NCBI RefSeq assembly: GCF_014649855.1
Contig: NZ_BMTV01000005.1
Span: 17,248 to 81,247 of the forward strand
Length of the DNA: 64,000 nucleotides
Direction of reading: 5' to 3'
Origin: Streptomyces roseolus
Lineage (GTDB): Bacteria; Actinomycetota; Actinomycetes; Streptomycetales; Streptomycetaceae
Shown piece after piece: positions 1-7,654 of the stretch; positions within the stretch are counted from its first letter, which is position 1, and each line of letters starts with the position of its first letter. The notes under the pieces are model-generated. The model was not told the origin of the DNA and made no database searches. It was given only the letters and a program-made list of their open reading frames with translations. Position numbers and translations under genes: made by a program.

Positions 1-507
1 ACCACCCCGGCCCGCAGCTGGACCGACACCAGCGGCAGCCCCGTCGGCGCCGGCCGGACGGCGGCCGAGCAGACCCTCACCCTCACCCCGGTCGGCGCAG
101 CCCCCCGGACGGTCACCCTCACCACCGGCGGCAAGGCCCTCGACAACCCGGACAGCGGCACCGCGAACGGCACCGGGCTCGTCCTCTGGACCCCGAACGG
201 CGGTGCCAACCAGAAGTGGACCCTCACCCCGCACCCCGAGGGCGGCCACGAGCTGCGCAACCTCTCCTCCGGCAAGTGCGCCGACGTCGAGGGCGGCTCC
301 ACCGCCGCCGGCGCCCGGGTCGTCCAGTGGACCTGTCACGGCGGCGCCCACCAGCGCTGGACCCTCACCACGCTCCCCGACGGCACCACCACCGTCGCGT
401 CCGTCCGCAGCGGCCTCCTCCTGACCGCCGCGTCCACCGGCAACGGAGCCCAGGTCACCCAGCAGCCGGACACCGGGAGCGCCCGCCAGCGCTGGACGGT
501 CGGCTGA
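1..507 (+). CDS. Secreted ricin-type lectin-domain protein, C-terminal part
   Basis: The reading frame is open from the first base and ends in TGA at 505-507, so only the last 168 residues are present. They form a ricin B-type beta-trefoil. Q-x-W motifs recur (NQKWTL, HQRWTL, RQRWTV), separated by blocks such as SGKCADVEG and GARVVQWTC, the usual alpha, beta and gamma repeats of a carbohydrate-binding trefoil. In Streptomyces such domains normally sit at the C-terminus of secreted glycoside hydrolases or proteases. The catalytic part lies upstream of the window, so the enzyme class cannot be named. The lectin call is solid; the overall function is open. Confidence 0.85.
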   Translation, partial: TTPARSWTDTSGSPVGAGRTAAEQTLTLTPVGAAPRTVTLTTGGKALDNPDSGTANGTGLVLWTPNGGANQKWTLTPHPEGGHELRNLSSGKCADVEGGSTAAGARVVQWTCHGGAHQRWTLTTLPDGTTTVASVRSGLLLTAASTGNGAQVTQQPDTGSARQRWTVG

Positions 508-607
508 CCCGGGCCGGGCCTGTCGGGCAGGGGCTACGGCCGGGCGGACGTGGGTCATCATGGGCATGTCGGAAGACCGGCGAGGAGCGCGGGGAAGGGG
601 AGGCGTC

Positions 608-1186
608 ATGGAGCGCGTCATGAGGAAGCGGCGGTGGATCGCGGTGGCCGTCGCGGGCCTGGTGGTGGCGGTGGCCGGGCTGGTGTGGTTCAAGCCCTGG
701 GCACTGTGGGTGGACGAGACGGTGAACGAGGCGCTGCCGACGGCGACAGCGACAGCGACGGCGACGGCGACAGCGACGGCTTCGGCGACGGCTTCGGGTG
801 AGCCGGCGGCGGGCACGCCGTCCCCGGCGGGCCCGGTGACCGTCGCGCAGGGCGGCTTCATCAGCCACGAGCACGCCACCGCCGGCACGGCGAAGATCGT
901 CCGGCTCGCCGACGGCACCCACACCCTCCGCCTCGAAGGCCTGGACACCAGCAACGGCCCCGACCTGCGCGTCTGGCTGAGCGACGCCCCCGTGAAGGAG
1001 GGCAAGGCGGGCTGGTCCGTCTTCGACGACGGAAAGTACGTCAACCTCGCCAAGCTGAAGGGCAACAAGGGGGACCAGAACTACCCGCTGCCCGCCGGCG
1101 TCGACTGGTCGGCGTACCCGAGCGTCAGCATCTGGTGCGACCGCTTCGACGTCTCCTTCGGCGCCGCGGCCCTCGCCCGCGCCTGA
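608..1186 (+). CDS. DM13-domain membrane-anchored protein
   Basis: 192 residues from ATG 608, chosen because GGGGAGG ends five bases before it; an in-frame ATG at 560 lacks a comparable site and ATG 620 is also possible. A short basic start is followed by one hydrophobic segment (about residues 8-28), then a low-complexity Thr-Ala linker encoded by a GACAGC/GACGGC microsatellite at about 739-797. A DM13-type domain fills the rest (about residues 85-190), with GGFISHEHATAG, a L-DGTHTLRLEGL strand, a DLRVWLSD strand and a conserved Cys in SIWCDRFDV. DM13 domains are proposed to be redox or electron-transfer modules, with the Cys implicated. Role here unknown; probably displayed outside the membrane. 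Confidence 0.75.
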   Translation: MERVMRKRRWIAVAVAGLVVAVAGLVWFKPWALWVDETVNEALPTATATATATATATASATASGEPAAGTPSPAGPVTVAQGGFISHEHATAGTAKIVRLADGTHTLRLEGLDTSNGPDLRVWLSDAPVKEGKAGWSVFDDGKYVNLAKLKGNKGDQNYPLPAGVDWSAYPSVSIWCDRFDVSFGAAALARA

Positions 1187-1195
1187 CACGCGTAC

Positions 1196-1230
1196 GGCCG
1201 GGGCCGGACTCCACGAGTCCGGCCCCGGCC
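1196..1230. terminator. Bidirectional terminator hairpin
   Basis: A perfect 16-bp inverted repeat (1196-1211 with 1215-1230) with a 3-base loop sits 10 bp after the DM13 gene and runs into position 1240, the end of the convergent MFS gene. It has no T-run, as is usual in Streptomyces. Its position suits termination from both sides. Confidence 0.75.
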
Positions 1231-1239
1231 GTGTGCGCA

Positions 1240-2499
1240 TCAGGCGGCCTCGACCAGGGTGGACCGGTCCCGTGCGGGCGCGGTGAGGTCGGCCGTGGTG
1301 CCCGGACCTTCGTGGCGCGGCCACAGCAGGAGGGCGCCGGCCAGTCCCGCCCCGGCGAGGACCGCGAGCACGGACCAGGTGACGGCGAAGCCGGCGGTGG
1401 TGCCGAGCCACCCCGCGAGGGGATAGGTGACCAGCCAGGCCAGGTGCGACAGCGAGAACTGGGCCGCGAACGCCTCGGGGATCGCGTTCGGCGTCACCGA
1501 GGCGCGCAGGACCTTGCCGGTCGGCGTGAGGACCAGCGCCATGCCGACCCCGATCGCGCTCCAGACGACGGCCGTGGCGGTCCAGGTGAGGAGGCCGGTG
1601 GAGGTGAGCGCGACGGCGGCCACCGTGCCGCCGGTGAGGACCCCGGCGCCGGCCGTCATGACGGTGCGGGCGGCGACCCGGTCGAGGACGCGGGGCAGGA
1701 CGAGGGCGGCCAGGAGGGTGCCGGTGCCGGAGGCGGCGAGCACCCAGGCGACGTCCGACTGCGTGCCGCCGAGCCCGTCCCGCACGTGGTTGACCGTGTG
1801 GACGACGACGATCGAACCGGCCGCGGCGACCACGAGGTCGAGCGCCATGACGCCGCGCAGCCGCGGCGTGCCGAAGAAGGTCCTGATCCCGGCCGCCGCC
1901 TTGTCCCGCGCCTTCGCGTGGCCGCTGGGGCGGGCGTCGGGGACGCGCGTCGACAGGACGAGCGCGGCGGAGAGCAGGAAGCCGGCGGAGGTGCCCAGGA
2001 ACAGGCGGTCGAAGCTCAGGAACGTCAGGGCGACCGCCGCCAGGACGGGGCTCAGCAGGCTCTCCATGGTGGACGCCACCTGGGAGGCCGACAGGGCGCG
2101 CGTGTACGCGGCCTCGTCGGTGACGATGTCGGGGATGACGGCCTGGAAGGTCGGGGTGAAGGCCGCGGAGGCGGCCTGGAGCAGACCGATCAGCACGTAG
2201 ACGTGCCAGACCTCGGTGACCAGCGGCAGGGCCAGGACCACCGCGCCGCGGACCACGTCGAGGACGAAGAGGAAGGTCCTCCGGGGCAGCCGGTCGACGT
2301 ACGCGGCGGCCAGGGGAGCGATGACCACGTACATGACCATCTTGACGGTCAGGGCCGTGCTGAGCACCGCGCCGGCGTGCGGGCCGGCGAGGTCGTAGGC
2401 GAGGAGTCCGAGGGCCACCGTGGTCAGCCCGGTGCCGAACAGGGCGATGACCTGGGCGCCGAACAGACGGCGGTAGTCGCGGAGGGCGAAGAGGCGCAT
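1240..2499 (-). CDS. MFS transporter (MFS_3/EntS-like exporter)
   Basis: 419 residues starting MRLFALRDYRRLFGAQ, the usual opening of the MFS_3 group of drug and siderophore exporters. About twelve hydrophobic segments are visible, with the loop 2-3 motif region AAYVDRLPRRTFL. GGAAGGAA precedes the ATG at good distance. MFS_3 proteins are proton antiporters exporting small molecules such as siderophores, macrolides or toxic compounds; no substrate can be inferred here. It lies 105 bp downstream of the His-rich copper-type gene in the same orientation, but a GC-rich hairpin separates them, so shared transcription is uncertain. Confidence 0.8.
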   Translation of the reverse strand: MRLFALRDYRRLFGAQVIALFGTGLTTVALGLLAYDLAGPHAGAVLSTALTVKMVMYVVIAPLAAAYVDRLPRRTFLFVLDVVRGAVVLALPLVTEVWHVYVLIGLLQAASAAFTPTFQAVIPDIVTDEAAYTRALSASQVASTMESLLSPVLAAVALTFLSFDRLFLGTSAGFLLSAALVLSTRVPDARPSGHAKARDKAAAGIRTFFGTPRLRGVMALDLVVAAAGSIVVVHTVNHVRDGLGGTQSDVAWVLAASGTGTLLAALVLPRVLDRVAARTVMTAGAGVLTGGTVAAVALTSTGLLTWTATAVVWSAIGVGMALVLTPTGKVLRASVTPNAIPEAFAAQFSLSHLAWLVTYPLAGWLGTTAGFAVTWSVLAVLAGAGLAGALLLWPRHEGPGTTADLTAPARDRSTLVEAA

Positions 2500-2531
2500 G
2501 GCGGGTTCCTTCCGTGTCCATGCGGCGGGGG

Positions 2532-2553
2532 GCGGCCCCGGGGCGGGGGCCGC
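2532..2553. terminator. GC-rich hairpin
   Basis: An 8-bp perfect stem (2532-2539 with 2546-2553) and 6-base loop lie between the His-rich gene and the MFS gene. It may terminate the copper-type transcript. No T-tract. Confidence 0.35.
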
Positions 2554-2604
2554 GCCCCGCGGCTACAGGCGGGGGAGTCGTCGGGCATGGGGACCGCTCT
2601 TCCG

Positions 2605-3495
2605 TCAGTGGTGCGTGGGGTGGGCGGGGTGCGCAGGGTGCGGCTGGCCGTGTCCGTGGTGCCGGTGGTCGCCGTGCGCGGGCGCGCCCTCCGTGGTGTG
2701 CACGGTGAACTCGGCGGTGCGGACGACGCCGTCGTGCTGGAAGTCCAGGTAGAGGCGGTAGGTTCCGGCCGAGGGCGCGACCGCCATGAAGCTGATTCCG
2801 GGCCCGGGGGCGGTGACCCCGTCGCCGGGATGGCCCTCCGGGTGGACGTGGAGGTAACCGAGGTCGCCGACGCGCAGGGCGACGAGGTGTCCGTAGGCGG
2901 CCAGGTAGGGCTCCAGGTCGGTGACGGGCCGGTCGTCGCGGTGGACGGTGAGGGTGAGTTCGCTCGCCTCGCCGGGCACGAGGACGCCGTCGAGGGTGAC
3001 GGTGTACGCGCCGGTCCGCGCGGTCCGGGTGGCCTCGGGGAGCGGGCGCGGGGCGTACGCCCCGGCGACCGCGACGTCGATCCCCAGCGTCAGGGCGCCG
3101 TCGTGGCCGGCCGGGTGGATGTCGGCGAAGAAGCGCCAGTCCCCGGCTTCCAGGTCCAGCTCGGTGCTCCAGCCGCCCTTCTCGTCCCGCACGGGGTGCA
3201 CGTGCTGGAAGCCGGCCGTGTCCCGCCGGACGGCGATGAAGTGCAGCTCCTTCTCGTGCTCGGCGACGAAATCGGTCACCGGCCGCCCGTCGGGCCCGAT
3301 CACCCGGAATCCGACGGGCCGGCGCGGGCCGGCGGCGAGGATCGTCGCGTCGACGTCGAGGGTGTACCCGTCCACGGAGACCTCCAGCCCGCCGGGCCGG
3401 CCGTGTCCGCCGTGATCTCCCTGTCCGCCCTGTCCGCCCTGTCCGCCGTGGGCGTCGTGGGCGCCGTGACCGTGGTGGCCGGTGTGGTCGTTCAT
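2605..3495 (-). CDS. His-rich two-domain protein, probable copper handling
   Basis: 296 residues. Both ends are unusually rich in histidine: the first 35 residues are His/Gly/Gln repeats and the last 25 are dominated by His and Pro. Between them are two related beta-rich domains. Each carries the same signature: a hydrophobic strand with His, then an H-x-H-P block (FQHVHPV near residue 130, YLHVHPE near residue 225), after a PVTDF/PVTDL segment, implying internal duplication. No signal peptide is seen at the chosen start. A perfect CsoR-type operator lies about 70 bp upstream, which supports copper-inducible expression and a role in binding or trafficking copper. Family name unknown to me; function inferred from His content plus operator. 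Confidence 0.65.
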   Translation of the reverse strand: MNDHTGHHGHGAHDAHGGQGGQGGQGDHGGHGRPGGLEVSVDGYTLDVDATILAAGPRRPVGFRVIGPDGRPVTDFVAEHEKELHFIAVRRDTAGFQHVHPVRDEKGGWSTELDLEAGDWRFFADIHPAGHDGALTLGIDVAVAGAYAPRPLPEATRTARTGAYTVTLDGVLVPGEASELTLTVHRDDRPVTDLEPYLAAYGHLVALRVGDLGYLHVHPEGHPGDGVTAPGPGISFMAVAPSAGTYRLYLDFQHDGVVRTAEFTVHTTEGAPAHGDHRHHGHGQPHPAHPAHPTHH

Positions 3496-3563
3496 GACGT
3501 GTCTCCTCAGGGGTGATGCGCGGGGTCGGCGCGCCGTCCGCTCTGGACGATGATCAGAACCAT

Positions 3564-3580
3564 ATACCCCCTGGGGGTAT
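3564..3580. promoter_or_regulatory. CsoR-type copper operator
   Basis: The 17-bp sequence ATACCCCCTGGGGGTAT is a perfect palindrome centred on T3572. CsoR sites in Streptomyces and other bacteria have the form ATACCCC-n-GGGGTAT. It lies upstream of the His-rich gene (start 3495), so Cu(I) would relieve repression there. No csoR gene is in the window. Confidence 0.85.
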
Positions 3581-3631
3581 TCCGGAAGGGTGGAAATCCC
3601 AGGCGGGGATCTTGTCGGTCCTCGTCCTCCG

Positions 3632-4582
3632 TCAGGACGTGCCGAAGGTCCGCCGGTAGGCGCCGGGCGTCGTGCCGAACCGCGCCCGGAAGCGGCGCCG
3701 CAGATTCACCGCCGAGGCGAGCCCGACCCGGGCGGCGACGGCTTCCACCGGCAGGTCCGTCTCCTCCAGGAGGATCCGTGCCGCGTCGAGGCGCCGGCCC
3801 AGCAGCCACTGGCCCGGGCTGGTGCCGAGCTGTTCGGCGAACCGCCGGGAGAGGGACCGGCTGGACAGGCCGGCGCGCTCGGCGAGGTCGTCGAGGGTCA
3901 GCCGGGTGCCGAGGCGGGAGGCGGCCCACTCCAGCAGGGGCGCGATCGACTCGTCCGCCCTGGCCGGCGCGGGCGGCACGGCGTACTGGAGCTGGCTGCC
4001 CTCCCGGTGCGGCGGCAGGACCATGCGCCGTGCGATCCGCGAGGCGTACGCGGCCCCGTGGTCGGAACGCACCAGGTGCAGGCACAGGTCGATGCCCGCA
4101 CCGGTCCCGGCGCTCGTCGCCACGTCGCCGTGGTCCACGAAGAGCACGTCCGGGTCCACCCGCACCTCGGGAAAGGCGGCGGCGAACCGGTCGGCGCTGC
4201 GCCAGTGGGTGGTGGCCCGGCGGCCGTCGAGCAGTCCCGCCCGGGCGACGACGAACGCCCCGGTGCAGATCGCGACGATCCTCGCCCCGCGCCGGTGGGC
4301 GCCCCGCAGTGCCGCGACGACGTCCGGCGACACGGGCGCGTCGGGCGGCTGCCGGCCGGGGACGACCACGGTGTCCGCCTCCCGCAGGGCGGACAGCCCC
4401 TCCTCGACGAGCATCGTGTAGCCGGCACCGGTCGGAAGGAGCCCCGGACGCTCGGCGCAGACCCGGAAGTCGTAGCGGGCCGGCGCGTCCGGCGGGGCGA
4501 TGCCGAAGACCTCGAACGCGCAGGCCAGCTCGAAGGGCGACTGCGGCGGGGTGAGCAGGGCCACCACACGGTGAAGCGACAT
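3632..4582 (-). CDS. GlxA-type AraC-family regulator with DJ-1/PfpI domain
   Basis: 316 residues. Residues about 1-190 form a DJ-1/PfpI class I glutamine amidotransferase-like domain, with ICTGAFVVARAGLLDGRRATTHW covering the nucleophile-elbow Cys position. Residues about 215-310 form an AraC double helix-turn-helix (LDDLAERAGLSSRSLSRRFAEQLGTSPGQWLLGRRLDAARILLEET and the second HTH ending RRRFRARFGTTPGAYRRTF). GlxA/FtrA-type proteins regulate catabolic or stress genes and may sense small ligands through the amidotransferase-like domain. It is divergent from the alpha/beta hydrolase gene at 4655 with only 72 bp between the starts, so that gene is the likely target. Confidence 0.85.
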   Translation of the reverse strand: MSLHRVVALLTPPQSPFELACAFEVFGIAPPDAPARYDFRVCAERPGLLPTGAGYTMLVEEGLSALREADTVVVPGRQPPDAPVSPDVVAALRGAHRRGARIVAICTGAFVVARAGLLDGRRATTHWRSADRFAAAFPEVRVDPDVLFVDHGDVATSAGTGAGIDLCLHLVRSDHGAAYASRIARRMVLPPHREGSQLQYAVPPAPARADESIAPLLEWAASRLGTRLTLDDLAERAGLSSRSLSRRFAEQLGTSPGQWLLGRRLDAARILLEETDLPVEAVAARVGLASAVNLRRRFRARFGTTPGAYRRTFGTS

Positions 4583-4641
4583 GGCAGGAAAGTACCTGAG
4601 GGTGTCATCCGGGACTCTCGGCCGGACGGCCCGCCCCCGGC

Positions 4642-4647
4642 CACAGT
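4642..4647 (+). promoter_or_regulatory. Possible -10 of a leaderless promoter
   Basis: CACAGT ends 7 bases before ATG 4655 of the alpha/beta hydrolase, and there is no good ribosome-binding site. This spacing fits a leaderless transcript. No clear -35 seen. Confidence 0.35.
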
Positions 4648-4654
4648 GGGGCCC

Positions 4655-5494
4655 ATGGACGAGACCACCGCATCAGCCGTGCTGAGGGCCGTGACCGAGG
4701 TCGACGGCGCGCCGGCCGCCTACCTGACCGTGGAACGGGACGGCCCGGCCGTGCTCCTGCTCCACGGCACCTACTGGAGCCGCGTCTGGCTTCCGGTGAT
4801 GGACCGCCTGGCCGCCGCGGGGCTGCGCCCCCTCGCGGTCGACCTCCCCGGCCTCGGACGCTCCGGGGGCGAACTCACCCTGGAGACGGGCACGGTCCCC
4901 GCCCTCGCGGACTGGGTGGCGCGCTTCGCCTCCGCCCTGGGCCTCTCCGGTCCGGTCGCCGTCGCGGGCCACGACATCGGCGGCGCCGTCGCGCAGCACC
5001 TCCTCGTCCACGACCGGCTGGACGTGTCCCGGCTGGCCCTCGTCAACTCGGTCACCTACGACTCCTGGCCGGTGTCGGGCGTGGCACGCTTCCGGGACCC
5101 GGCGGTCGTCGCCGCGACCACCGCCGACGAGATCCTCACCGCCCGCCGGCACGCCGTCACCCGAGCCCTGGCCGCCGCCGCCACGGAGGACCTGATCGCG
5201 GACTACCTGGATCCGTGGACCGACGCGCGGGTCCGCCGCTCCTGGATGGCCCTGGCGGGCGCGGCCGACCACCGCTACACCCGCGACCTCCTCCCCGCCC
5301 TCCGGCGGAACGCGACGCCCAAGCTGCTGGTCTGGGGCGAGGACGACACCTTCCAACGGCTCGGCTACGCCGAACGCTTCGCCTCCGAGATCCCGAACAC
5401 CACCCTCGTGCGCGTCCCGGCCGCGGGCCACATCCCCATGGAGAACGCCCCCGCCCGCGTCGCCCGCGCCCTCGCCGGCTTCTTCACCGCGTGA
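4655..5494 (+). CDS. Alpha/beta hydrolase with Asp nucleophile
   Basis: 279 residues. The alpha/beta-hydrolase fold is clear: an HGT oxyanion strand (LLLHGTYWSRVW, near residue 34), VDLPGLGRSGG, nucleophile elbow AGHDIGG (near residue 108), acid strand WGEDD (near residue 228) and catalytic His in AAGHIPMEN. The nucleophile position is Asp rather than Ser, as in epoxide hydrolases and haloalkane or haloacetate dehalogenases, so esterase or lipase activity is unlikely. The start at ATG 4655 matches the family length and places the gene divergently from the GlxA-type regulator, its probable controller. Substrate unknown. Confidence 0.8.
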   Translation: MDETTASAVLRAVTEVDGAPAAYLTVERDGPAVLLLHGTYWSRVWLPVMDRLAAAGLRPLAVDLPGLGRSGGELTLETGTVPALADWVARFASALGLSGPVAVAGHDIGGAVAQHLLVHDRLDVSRLALVNSVTYDSWPVSGVARFRDPAVVAATTADEILTARRHAVTRALAAAATEDLIADYLDPWTDARVRRSWMALAGAADHRYTRDLLPALRRNATPKLLVWGEDDTFQRLGYAERFASEIPNTTLVRVPAAGHIPMENAPARVARALAGFFTA

Positions 5495-5560
5495 ACCCGC
5501 CCACCCGCGGGCGGAAAGGCCCGCGTCGATCGCCCCCGCACGCGCGTTCGTGCGCGCCTC

Positions 5561-6262
5561 TTACCAGTGGGTGAAGTCGTAGACGCCTGCGGGAGCGTAA
5601 GGGTCTTGGGCGGGGGAGCGGTTGTGGTCGAGCTCGTCGGGGACGAGCGAGGGCAGTGCAGCCATGAGGGCGGTATTGCCGACACGTACGCGACCGCTCT
5701 CGTCGCAGAGGGACACGTCCAACCCGAGAGAGCCGACGATGCCGGGCGCGGTGACGTACAGGCGTGCGGTGGCGCGGTCCTGCAGCAAGAAGCCGTCCAG
5801 CAGCAGACGGCCGCCGCCCTCGGGCTCGTCAGGGGGCTGGAGCATGGAGGCGGCGGCGTGGAGGGCGTCTCCGGTGTCGAACGTCACCGAGTCGAGGGCT
5901 TCGAGGACGCGTGAGCGGGCATCGGCGAGCGGGATGCCCGTGGGGTCGGTGCCGGCGGGGGAGGGCGGAGAGGAGAGGACCCGGCGGAAAGCTCCGATCA
6001 GATGGGACCAGGGGATGTTGCCGTCCTCTGGACAGGTCAGGGGGAGGTCGTACGCCACGGAGCTCTCCAGCGCGTGGCCGTCCCACAAGACGACTCGGGT
6101 GACGCCCTGTCGTTCTGGTGGAGGCAGGCAGCCCCGCACGAGAACCGCGCCGGCCGCGCCGGAGAGAGGCGGCGCCGTGAAGCGGATCAGCCGACGTACC
6201 AGGACGCGGTGGAGGTCGGCCAGGCCTTCTGAGTCTCCTTCGGGGAGCAGGTCCTCGCTCAC
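5561..6262 (-). CDS. Hypothetical cytoplasmic protein, candidate immunity partner
   Basis: 233 residues from GTG 6262, chosen because it gives a GTGA overlap with the stop of the upstream gene (6259-6261); a GTG at 6286 is also open. No signal peptide, membrane segment or recognised motif. The sequence is mixed alpha/beta, with blocks like VTRVVLWDGHALESSVAYDLPL and RATARLYVTAPGIVGSLGLDVSL, and ends in an aromatic tail YDFTHW. Because it is translationally coupled to a small secreted, nuclease-like protein and is itself cytoplasmic, it may be the cognate immunity protein. That is inference from gene order only; any unrelated hypothetical would look the same. Confidence 0.55.
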   Translation of the reverse strand: MSEDLLPEGDSEGLADLHRVLVRRLIRFTAPPLSGAAGAVLVRGCLPPPERQGVTRVVLWDGHALESSVAYDLPLTCPEDGNIPWSHLIGAFRRVLSSPPSPAGTDPTGIPLADARSRVLEALDSVTFDTGDALHAAASMLQPPDEPEGGGRLLLDGFLLQDRATARLYVTAPGIVGSLGLDVSLCDESGRVRVGNTALMAALPSLVPDELDHNRSPAQDPYAPAGVYDFTHW

Positions 6263-6858
6263 GTCTGGTTGACCCCGTCGGGGCACCGGTTGCGGGCGAC
6301 ATTGCGGCAGTAGGCCGTGATGACCCCGATCTTCGCCTTCTTGTCGGTGAGCGAGTACTGCTTGTCCGCTGTCCGCCAGTGGTACTGGACGATGATGCGA
6401 ATGTTGGCGATCTTGCGGGGGAGAACGAAAGGATTGCTGCTGGTTTTGACGAGGGCCCCGTCGTAGACGAGCCGGTTCGGCTGCTCTTTGTTCTTCGTCG
6501 GGCTGCCGGTGTTGTTGATGATCTGCTTGATGACATCAGGGTCGGTGATGTTGTGCCGCCCGGAGAAGTGCTTCCAGCCCAGTGCGCTGTTTCCCGCGCG
6601 AGTCGGCACGACCCTGCCGCTCTTGTCCTTGCTGTTGAATTTCACCGCGGCCCAGCTGGGGCCCGCAGCCGCGACGGTGCTGTCGGTGGTTCGAGGCGTC
6701 GAATGGGCAGGCGCGGGCCGCAGCTCATGCCTGTCGAGCATCTCTTGGTACTGCTCGTCCGACATGATGGTCAGTTTGTCCGGCTCGTCTGCGGCGTATG
6801 CGGGAGTTCCGCAGAACAGGAGGGCTGCGGTGGCGGTGAGCATGCTGAGGCGAAGCAT
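6259..6858 (-). CDS. Secreted toxin-like protein (possible BECR-fold RNase)
   Basis: 199 residues from ATG 6858, preceded by GAAAGG at good spacing. A signal peptide is clear (MLRLSMLTATAALLFCGTPAYA, likely cut after AYA). A flexible Pro/Ser/Thr linker follows to about residue 65, then a compact basic C-terminal domain. The block GWKHFSGRHNITDPDVIKQI resembles the KH-x3-RH helix of BECR-fold RNase toxins (barnase/EndoU/colicin E5/RelE type). The C-terminus has two Cys (YCRN, RCPDG) that could form a disulfide. Codon use is visibly less GC-rich than its neighbours (GTTGTTGATGATC-type runs), a sign of transfer. The next gene overlaps it. Toxin activity is inferred, not shown. Confidence 0.6.
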   Translation of the reverse strand: MLRLSMLTATAALLFCGTPAYAADEPDKLTIMSDEQYQEMLDRHELRPAPAHSTPRTTDSTVAAAGPSWAAVKFNSKDKSGRVVPTRAGNSALGWKHFSGRHNITDPDVIKQIINNTGSPTKNKEQPNRLVYDGALVKTSSNPFVLPRKIANIRIIVQYHWRTADKQYSLTDKKAKIGVITAYCRNVARNRCPDGVNQT

Positions 6859-7006
6859 GGAAGCCTTTCGGTGGCGGCGACTTCTCGCTCGCGCATCGTA
6901 ACTCTGCGTAATCGGCTTGTGTGGATCGGCCTGCTGCCGACACGCCCGATCTACCGAATGGGTCTTTCCCGGTCTCGCGCCCTGACGATGCACACCCGAG
7001 GGGACG

Positions 7007-7423
7007 TCAGGCGAATGCCTCCTGGCGGAAGGCGTTGCGGATGCCGGTCGGCGGTTGACGGTCGCGGGTGCAGGAGAGCTTGTCGGTCAGCGGCACCGCC
7101 CACCGGTCCTGGGTGGGGAAGATCCGCATGCCGGTGCCGGTGAAGCCGTAGCGGACCCAGACGTCCTGCTCGACGGTGGCGCCGGGGGCCGGGTGCCGGA
7201 ACAGGCCGCGCTCGGGCCGGAGGCCGCCGGTCTGCGCGGTGAGGGAGCGGGCGATCCACTCGGCGCCGAAGCCGGCCTCCGGCGGCTTCCCGTGTCGGCG
7301 GACGGAGCCCGGACGTGGCTCCTCGTCTGTCCCGGCAGCAGTCGCAGGGCGAAGACGGAGCCGTCGGCGTGGACGGATACGGGGCCGCCCCAGTCCTGGC
7401 CGAAGGCGAGGCGGGCGCTGGAA
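7007..7423 (-). pseudogene. Broken minus-strand gene, frameshifted and 5'-truncated
   Basis: Two minus-strand reading frames join into one protein-like sequence only across a frameshift near 7290. The upstream part reads ARLAFGQDWGGPVSV then FALRLLPGQ. The downstream part reads AGFGAEWIARSLTAQTGG, then VWVRYGFTGTGMRIFPTQDRW, and ends EAFA at 7007. Both have sensible composition, while the out-of-frame continuations are Pro/Arg-rich junk. The 5' end abuts the integrase scrap at 7422, so the gene was probably cut there. I do not recognise the family. It may be a decayed cargo gene of the element that left the integrase remnant. Confidence 0.45.
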
Positions 7424-7593
7424 GGCGTCCCGCAAGGACGGCTTCCACGTCCTCCGGCACACGTACGCCTCGGTCATCCTCGAAGCCGGTGAGTCCGTGG
7501 TCACCCTCGCCCGCCGGCAAGGAGCGTGCGGCGGTCGACGCGCTGCTTGGGGCGGCCCCCGCGTACGTCCCGGAAAACTTCGCCCTCACCTGA
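7422..7593 (+). pseudogene. Tyrosine integrase C-terminal remnant
   Basis: Frame 1 of this scrap reads KASRKDGFHVLRHTYASVIL and continues EAGESVVTLARR, the H-x-L-R-H-T-y/F-A-S box of actinobacterial tyrosine recombinases. After about 7515 the sequence continues in another frame as GKERAAVDALLG and stops at 7593, matching the usual extreme C-terminus of Streptomyces integrases. The LGHSSPTITLxxYAH segment with the catalytic Tyr, which should lie between them, is missing. So there is an internal deletion plus frameshift and loss of the N-terminal three quarters: inactive. It marks a former integrative element. Confidence 0.75.
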
Positions 7594-7631
7594 GAACGGG
7601 GGGCGCGGCACGCGCTGTGCCACCCGTTCTC
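7592..7631. terminator. Hairpin after integrase remnant
   Basis: A 9-bp stem (7592-7600 with 7623-7631) encloses a further GC-rich sub-hairpin. It lies between the integrase remnant stop and the end of the convergent nuclease gene at 7655, so it can serve as a terminator for either. Confidence 0.45.
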
Positions 7632-7654
7632 GTCGGCGGGGCGAGCGCCGTGCT

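Noticed and set aside
739..797. GACAGC/GACGGC microsatellite as a regulatory repeat
   Set aside because: It encodes the Thr-Ala linker of the DM13 protein in frame; the coding role explains it.
455..2521. Very long minus-strand open frame over the MFS gene
   Set aside because: Pro/Arg/Gly-rich shadow of the 1240-2499 gene in another frame; no ribosome site or codon bias.
3590..4654. Long upstream extension of the alpha/beta hydrolase frame
   Set aside because: It runs antisense to the GlxA-type gene and has shadow composition; the family start is at 4655.
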